Below are positions 45,136 to 64,000 of a stretch of DNA of 64,000 nt, one piece after another. Each line of letters starts with the position of its first letter. Position 1 is the stretch's first letter. The position numbers and the translations under genes are program-made. Source of the stretch: Strigops habroptila (Eukaryota > Chordata > Aves > Psittaciformes > Psittacidae). The notes beneath the pieces are model-generated. The model was not told the origin of the DNA and searched no databases. It was given only the letters and a program-made list of their open reading frames with translations. The DNA is taken from NCBI RefSeq assembly GCF_004027225.2, contig NC_044277.2:97461552-97525551 (forward strand), read 5' to 3'.

Positions 45136-48100
45136 ATGGCATTAAAATGTACTAGTTTGCATCAAAGTCGTCTGCTAGTTTCATAAGTGCTTTTTTCCTC
45201 TGAATACAAATTTAAATAAGCAATGCAGATTTGCACCTCAAAGGGGCGGTTATATATACCCTGGAAAACTCCCAGTGCTTCCCTTCCTCTTCCTCCTCCT
45301 CTTCCTCCCCACTGCACTCCTCCCTTCCATCTCACATCCCTTTAATCCCAAACCAGGGAAAGTGGCCGAGCTGCTCTCTCCCTGCCCTTGTGTTGTGGCG
45401 TGTTGTGGCGTGTGGTCTTGGCACGCACTAACCCCGGCCCCTGTTGCAGGCCCAGCTCTTCAGTGAGAAGGGCTGGAGCTGGGGCAGGAGCTGAGGCTGG
45501 AAACCTCATTCCTCAAGAGAGCAGGGCTGTGTCGGGATGCTTTGAAACCCTCCAGCCAGTCCCGTGGGGGTGCTGCTGCCTCTGACCACCCGTTCACCTG
45601 CATGCTGCCCTCAGGTATATATCACTGCCCTTCACTGATGCTTCCTTCTTTCTCTTACTGCTAAATTCTAAACACCAGCTTGATCTTGTCAATCTTGGGT
45701 TTGGTTTTGTATTGTTTTTTTCCAACACTTGAATTGAGGGGAAGTTTGGAGGAGAGGGACTGAGGCGAGACCGATCCCCTCCTTCGGCAGGGGCTGTGCT
45801 TCCCCAAGCAATAATGCTGATACACTCGGGGCTAGGGCAGGCACCAGTGAGAGGGTCTGATGCCCATCGAGAGGGCCCAGTGTTGGCAAAGGTGTGCCTG
45901 GAGCCGCACTTCCCTGCTTGCCGGCAGCAAATGCAGGCTGGCAGCAGATGAAGCTGACCCCAGGCTCACCGGCTGGGCAGAGGAGGTGGCAGATTGGTGC
46001 TGGTGGCAATGGCCAGGGACCACTTGAGTGGCTTGAGGCAGGGATGGCAAAGTCTGGTGGTGATGGTGGTTCAACGAGGAGGTAGAAGCTGAGATGTCAT
46101 GTTCCTCTTGCAGTGATGCCCTGGGGTGAGATGCCCGGGCGCAGGGAGGCAGCCAGGTCCTGGTCTTAGCTCAGGGGTCTCAGGAGGAAGGCGAGTGACA
46201 ACATTGCACTTCTGAGATTGCAAAAGCAAAAAAGGCAAACCCCGAGCCCGCTGCAGAGGGACAGTAGTGCCACCTTCTCCCCCTGCATTGCTTTTATCCA
46301 CTGTCTTGGCTGCTCAGTAGTCCTCGACAAGGCTTTCAGGCCCATCTCTGAACATGCACAACCCTTCCCAGACTCTGACACAGTTCAGCCGAATGCCAAG
46401 CGGCTGCCCTGTGCTTCTGTGCCACTTTCTCTAACACTTGTTGTGCCTGTGTGTAGCTGACAAACAAATCCAGATCCACTAGTTGGCTGCGGTTTTTCTA
46501 GGACAGTGTCTTCAGGTTTCATACAGTTGTTTTTTTTTGTATTTTATTTTAAGGAAATGGCTGTATATATTGCTAGCCTGGGAAGAGATCCATGTGTGGG
46601 GAAAACAGCTTTAGTTGCCTAATGTGGAGAGGTGGGAGTGAGCTGGTTTGTGCTGAGACCTTAACTGAGGATTGCAGGGAAGCTGCTGGCTGGGCAGAGC
46701 CAGGGAACGAGCTGAATGTTGGCTTAATCTAGGGATAGAGGGAGCAAATTCTCTTGGATAAAAAAAGAGTTGTGGTCTGAATTAGATTAACTTGAATGTA
46801 CATGTTGCTGTCCCGGGCTGCCTCCTGCATGTCCTGCTTTCTCTGCAGCTGCACTTGGCCAGATGCTGCTCTGGGGGAGGCAGGAGGGGAGAGGGGAGGG
46901 CTGGTGTGGCCGCGCAGCCTGTGTGCTTTGGTGAGCTGGGTCGGGGCCCTGCTGGATGCGGCACTGTGGGCAGTGCTCAAGCTCGGGGCCTGCTCCTGTT
47001 TGGGCAAGAAGCTCAGCAAAGCCCTTTCCTAAGCTCAGGGTCAGGGCAAGCGCTGGCTTGGCGGTGGCTGAGCTGCTGAAGTGAAGGCAGCGGGAAGGGC
47101 TGGGTGTGAGCTTCTCTCTGGCTTGGGCAGGCAGGAGGCATCCCCATCGCCTGGGTGGCTCCGCCACCATCCGGGTTGCTGGAGCCCAGTGTCTCTCTGC
47201 ATATCAGTGGCACATAGAGTTACTTTGGGGCTTTTTACCATTAAAGTACATTCAAGTAACCGAGTTTGTGTACTTGAGGCCACAGGAGCAGGAGGCCCCT
47301 TGGGTCAGTGTCCTGACCGCAAACTGAATGTAGTTTTCTGTGCTGACCCTCACCATTGTCCTCCACGTAGTGTCGGTGTGTGAGTGGGGCTCTAGGACCC
47401 TCTTCTGTTTGTGTTGTTCAAGCAGAATTTCTAGTTCTCTTGGAATGTGGCAGGAGCTTGATGTCGGTGACAGCCTTGAGGTGACCGGAACTCCTGTGTC
47501 CTCCCCGCATGTGGACGGAGGGAACGGCCGAGCCCATCCTAAACTGTTCAGTGCTGGCCCTGCAAAAGGTCAAGTGGAGGCCTCCAGGCTGGGGAAAGTG
47601 TTACCAAAAGCCCTCCTGGCCCAGGGCAGGCTGCGGGTGGGTGGAAAACTGCGATGCAAAGCAGCAGCAAGCGTGCTCCGTCTCTCCTTCCTCCTCCCCA
47701 CCTGAAATCCAGCTAGAGTAAGCATTTGCCTTCCAGCTCTCCCTCACACGAGTCTCGCTGGCCACCAGCTGATGTCTAGAGATCAGACACAAGACTCTGG
47801 TCTTGCACCCGTTGTGCTCATTCCATCCCAGCATTCAGCATTGCCTGCAGCTTTGATTACCCCGTAACATAGGTACAACGAGTAATAACATAGTGGGGGG
47901 AATGATCATGGGGAGGGAGGGGTGGACTGAGAGGACAGTGGGGCTGGAGACAAGGGTTTGGGGCTGATCCTGGCTCTTGGCTCCCTCTGGGGTTTTGGGA
48001 ACCTCTCTGCCTCAGTTTCCCCACCCGCAAGGTGGGGATGATACTACTTTTACCTCACCAGGCTGTTGTGAGGAGTGAGCAGTGTGTAAAGTGTGCTCTA

Positions 48101-48398
48101 AATGTGATGTGTTCTTACTATTTTGTGTCAGGATTATTCTGCAGCAGCCCCGTCTCCTTGGGGCAGTGAGTGCACCCTTGTGCTGAGGGGAGGTCAGTGC
48201 ATGGTATGAGGCCGGAGACAACAGCTCTGGGAGCTGGGGAGGGGGCCGAGGCAGAGCCCCCTTCTGCCATGGGGTGAATTCAGACCGGTTTGCTTCTGCC
48301 TTTCTGTCTCACCCTCCTGCGAGGGGCTGTAAGGCCATCATCTCCTTAGCAACATTTCCTGACTTGATGTTGTGATTCTTACTATTGTAAAGGGTTGA

Positions 48399-48404
48399 AA
48401 TAAA
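48399..48404 (+). promoter_or_regulatory. MAP4: AATAAA poly(A) signal, probable distal MAP4 site
   Basis: GTTGAAATAAAGCTTCTAG is followed within 40 bases by a G/T-rich stretch (GAGTTTGTGGGGGAG), the classic layout for cleavage. The preceding 60 bases look like conserved UTR. Another AATAAA lies at 48789. Confidence 0.6.
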
Positions 48405-48425
48405 GCTTCTAGATGTTCCCTCTCA

Positions 48426-50804
48426 GCTTGGGCCTGAGTTTGTGGGGGAGTTGGGAATGCTGCACAGGGGGTGGTGGCACAGTCGGGGGCTGCCTGATGT
48501 GTTACTGGTGCCAGAGGAAGCCATACAGAAAGGGGTGAAGGGTGCTGGTGCTGATGCTTTCAGCCACTGGGAGATTCCCTGATTTAGCTTTGCTCCTCCA
48601 GCTGGGGCTCAGAGGTGCACCCAGTTCACATCAGCACAACCTGGGGGTTTCTTCCTTCTCCCTATCTTTGAGCAGTGGCCAAGCCCAGCTCCAGGGCAAT
48701 CACAAGGGCATGTGCACAGCTGTGACTAAAGGAGAAGGTCCAAGGGGCCACTGTCCCCTTCCAGCCAGAGCCTCCATGCCCACTTTTAAATAAAGGCATT
48801 TAGCCAGGCTAAGGCTTAGTGCACAGGAGGGGTGCAAACAGCCCTGTCTTGAACAGGGTTTTGACCCAAGGCCACCAGGCACCCAGGAAGCTTCACTGTC
48901 CCTGCACCCAGACCCTCTCCAGCTCTGTGCTGGAGACCCTGCAGCTCTGCCAGCCACAGCTGCTGTGGGTCCCCGGGCACCAGCAGCACCAGGACAGGCT
49001 CAGGAGCAGCCCAGGAACCCCCAGGAATTGCCTGAGGGCTGTCCCTGACCGCAGGTGCTCACGCACCCCTGGCAGCACCTTGACATCTCCCTGCCCCCCA
49101 GCAGCAGAGCCAAAAACTCAACAGGAAAAAAGAATGAAGAGGACAGAGGCAGTTACTACTCTATCCCTTTTTATTGTCTTTAATCTATGTTGTAAAAAGA
49201 TCCAGTATCACATAACAGCCACTGAAGTATCCCAATATCACACTAGTTCTGAACCATTTAGACAATAGCTTAGTCTTCTTTTTTTTTTTTTTTTTTTTTT
49301 TGGTCTTTTTTCTTTTTTTTTTTTTAAACCTGCTGGAAGGGAAAACCATAGTGCCCATTATACAGGCCAAAAGAAACAAACACTGGTCAAATAATAGTGA
49401 CAACCTCAAGCAAGTGAAATGAAGATGAGAAGTTCTGCATGAACTCAGGCTGCAGGACCCCTGGTGCTCTTCACCCCAGAGCCACAGGGTCCTGCACCAG
49501 CACCACCGCTCCAAGGGCTGAGGCCGCAGCTCCGCTAAAGCCCATGACGAGTAAATTAAATCCTAGTAGAGAACAACTGGGAGAACCCCATGTAGCCCCC
49601 ATTGGGAGGCAGCTCCCAGGCTGAGCATGGGATGGAGGCTGCCAGGCTGGAGGCCCTTTGCCACCATTCCCATGTGTAGAAACAGCCTCGCACCTGCACT
49701 CCGCTGAGGGATTCCTGCCAGGAAGCTTTCCCAGCAGAGCGCTGCCCTTGGTGGCCTTTGATTTCTGATACAAAGAGCATAAGAAATGGTGAATAAAAAC
49801 AAATGACCCCAGGCCCTCTTGCTCAGCTGCCGGGGAGAGCTGCAGCCATCCCCTGCCCTGCTTCCCCCTCGCTACACCACAGCACTGGCCCCACGAGTGT
49901 GAAGTACATGTTCCTCCGCCACACACGTTACGAACAAGCACGAAGCCTCACAACAGCCCTGTGAGGTAGGTCACTGTCTTCAGCTGACAGGGAATCCAAG
50001 GCAAAGCTGGGATTAAACTCCACCTTTCTCATTTAATGCTGCGCCTGTCACAATCCTCCTTCTGTAGAAATATGGTCCCTGTTCATAGAAAACAAAAGGA
50101 TTTTGTGCCTTTGCTCCTGGCTTCCTGCAGGAGAGAGCGCTCACAGGCATCTAGCATCGCGTCCTGTGTCGCACAAGTTACAGGGATCCGGCCTCCTGGA
50201 CATAGGGAGAACAAGAAATTAAAATAAAGAACATAAGAACAACGCAAGAGGACAGAAAGTACAGGCAGGTCAGGAACGACAGGTCACATCTCACACTCGT
50301 AACGCCATGACTGCTGCTGGGTGTCAGGGCCCTGCTGCGAGGCTCTGAGGTACCACGTGGAATGTCACATCCGTCCGGTGCCATCAGGGCTTCCTCCCCT
50401 CTGATGTCCACTGGGGACAGTGAAGACGATGGCGATCTCCACGCTGCACTGTAGCTGCTGGGTCCACACTCTGCCTGGCTCTGGTGCTCGTCGCAGGCAC
50501 AGCTGCCAGCCGAGACACTGTCTCCTGAGGCAGGAGCAGCCGTGGCGCCGGAGCCACTGCGGCCTGGCCCCGTGGGGATGGGGCAGAGGACGGTCGCAGC
50601 TGCTGTGTCCTCACTTCCCGGGTCAGGGACTGACGCGGTGCAGAGCGGAGGAGGTGGGTGTCCACGAAGCTCGCGTCAGGGTCTGTTGGCACTCCCAGTC
50701 CATTCCCGGCCGTACGGCGCTGGCTCTTCCTATGCCTTGACCATGCACGGAGCCGACAGCAGGAGATTCAGACAACATTAATCTTCTAGGATGGAGAGAG
50801 ATGA
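48426..50804. other. Convergent intergenic region between MAP4 and DHX30
   Basis: No gene is supported. It holds a T-run block at 49278-49325 (A-run on the other strand), a + strand AATAAA at 48789 and a - strand AATAAA at 49175-49170. Either transcript could run into it. Open frames here are G+C-driven and show no domain. Confidence 0.6.
49278..49325. repeat. Poly-T tract (poly-A on the - strand)
   Basis: Nearly uninterrupted T runs of about 24 and 14 bases, split by GGTC and a single C. It could be the A-tail of an old insertion on the - strand, but no recognisable element body precedes it. Confidence 0.8.
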
Positions 50805-50896
50805 CTTCACAAGGGATAAATAGAACTTTATTTAAATAAACATTTGTGAACATCTTTATACAAATTACAAGTCCCCACACAATCCTCCAGCTCTGC
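50805..50896 (-). other. DHX30: DHX30 3' untranslated region (short form)
   Basis: From the TAG at 50899-50897 to just past the poly(A) signal. It is very short (about 90 bases). A longer form reaching the - strand AATAAA near 49170 is possible but unsupported. Confidence 0.55.
50827..50840. promoter_or_regulatory. DHX30: Palindromic double poly(A) signal (DHX30 3' end)
   Basis: TTTATTTAAATAAA is a perfect 14-base palindrome. Read on the - strand it gives AATAAA at 50832-50827, about 65 bases after the DHX30 stop codon. Read on the + strand it gives AATAAA at 50835-50840. The - strand use is the likely DHX30 cleavage signal, placing the mRNA end near 50805-50815. Confidence 0.7.
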
Positions 50897-63896
<13,000 letters not shown>

Positions 63897-64000
63897 CTAG
63901 ATGGAAGATGAGAACAGTTGATATACAAATATCTGCTCTGTGCTCAGGCCTACCTCACTTTATGTCTCCTACTGAGGTCCTGAAACTAAGTAGTTAAAGG

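Larger units (their letters stand above)
43113..48425 (+). other. MAP4: MAP4 3' untranslated region (long form) and downstream flank
   Basis: Non-coding sequence after the ETSI stop, or after 43427 for the other isoform. It contains A-rich stretches near 44818-44910, a T-rich run at 44151-44167, and AATAAA motifs at 44810, 45130 and 48399. The open frames in this G+C-rich stretch look random, lacking splice sites or recognisable domains. The 3' end is an inference from the poly(A) signals. No CR1 copy was recognised here, unlike the introns. Confidence 0.6.

Noticed and set aside
46729-47720. Several 60-127 codon frames on both strands
   Set aside because: They lie in the G+C-rich MAP4 3' UTR, with no domain, splice signal or codon pattern that stands out.
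49185-49514. 109-codon - strand frame with a poly-Lys run
   Set aside because: The Lys run is translated from the poly-T tract at 49278-49325.

Overview
The window looks like bird (at least sauropsid) nuclear DNA. It has long introns, many CR1 LINE copies with the typical avian 3' end (ATTCTATG-type octamers), and two vertebrate genes lying tail to tail. I see no bacterial, plasmid, phage or CRISPR content.

Left two thirds (about 1-48425, + strand): the 3' part of MAP4, a microtubule-associated protein. Twelve coding exons can be placed with matching splice phases. They are one large acidic/serine-rich exon (to 3437), then an 18.1 kb CR1-rich intron, then the Pro/Thr/Lys-rich exons (21580-28723), the tau-type microtubule-binding repeats (28404-40451) and the C-terminal exons. 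Read through to the ETSI stop (43110-43112), the exons give an open frame of 1036 codons from the ATG at 1802. The N-terminal projection domain is outside the window. A second C-terminal exon (43218-43427) encodes a tau/MAP2-like tail. It joins in frame only if exon 42737-42914 is skipped, and it sits inside the 3' UTR of the ETSI form. The 3' UTR has poly(A) signals at 45130 and 48399.

Middle (about 48425-50810): short convergent intergenic region with poly-T and G/C-rich sequence and no convincing gene.

Right part (50810-64000, - strand): DHX30, a DEVH-box RNA helicase. Fifteen coding exons (63896 down to 50897) join without a frame break into 963 residues covering part of an RNA-binding region, both RecA domains, the HA2/winged-helix region and the OB-fold. 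The N-terminus lies beyond 64000. The tail-to-tail MAP4-DHX30 order matches the human 3p21.31 arrangement as I remember it.

The main mobile element is a 5'-truncated CR1 (about 11177-14130, - strand). Its endonuclease/reverse transcriptase frame is broken only by two stops and one A-run slip. About fifteen shorter CR1 fragments are scattered through the introns. MAP4 and DHX30 are not in one pathway: MAP4 stabilises microtubules, and DHX30 acts in mitochondrial ribosome assembly and RNA handling. The most interesting item is the hidden tau-like alternative C-terminus of MAP4.
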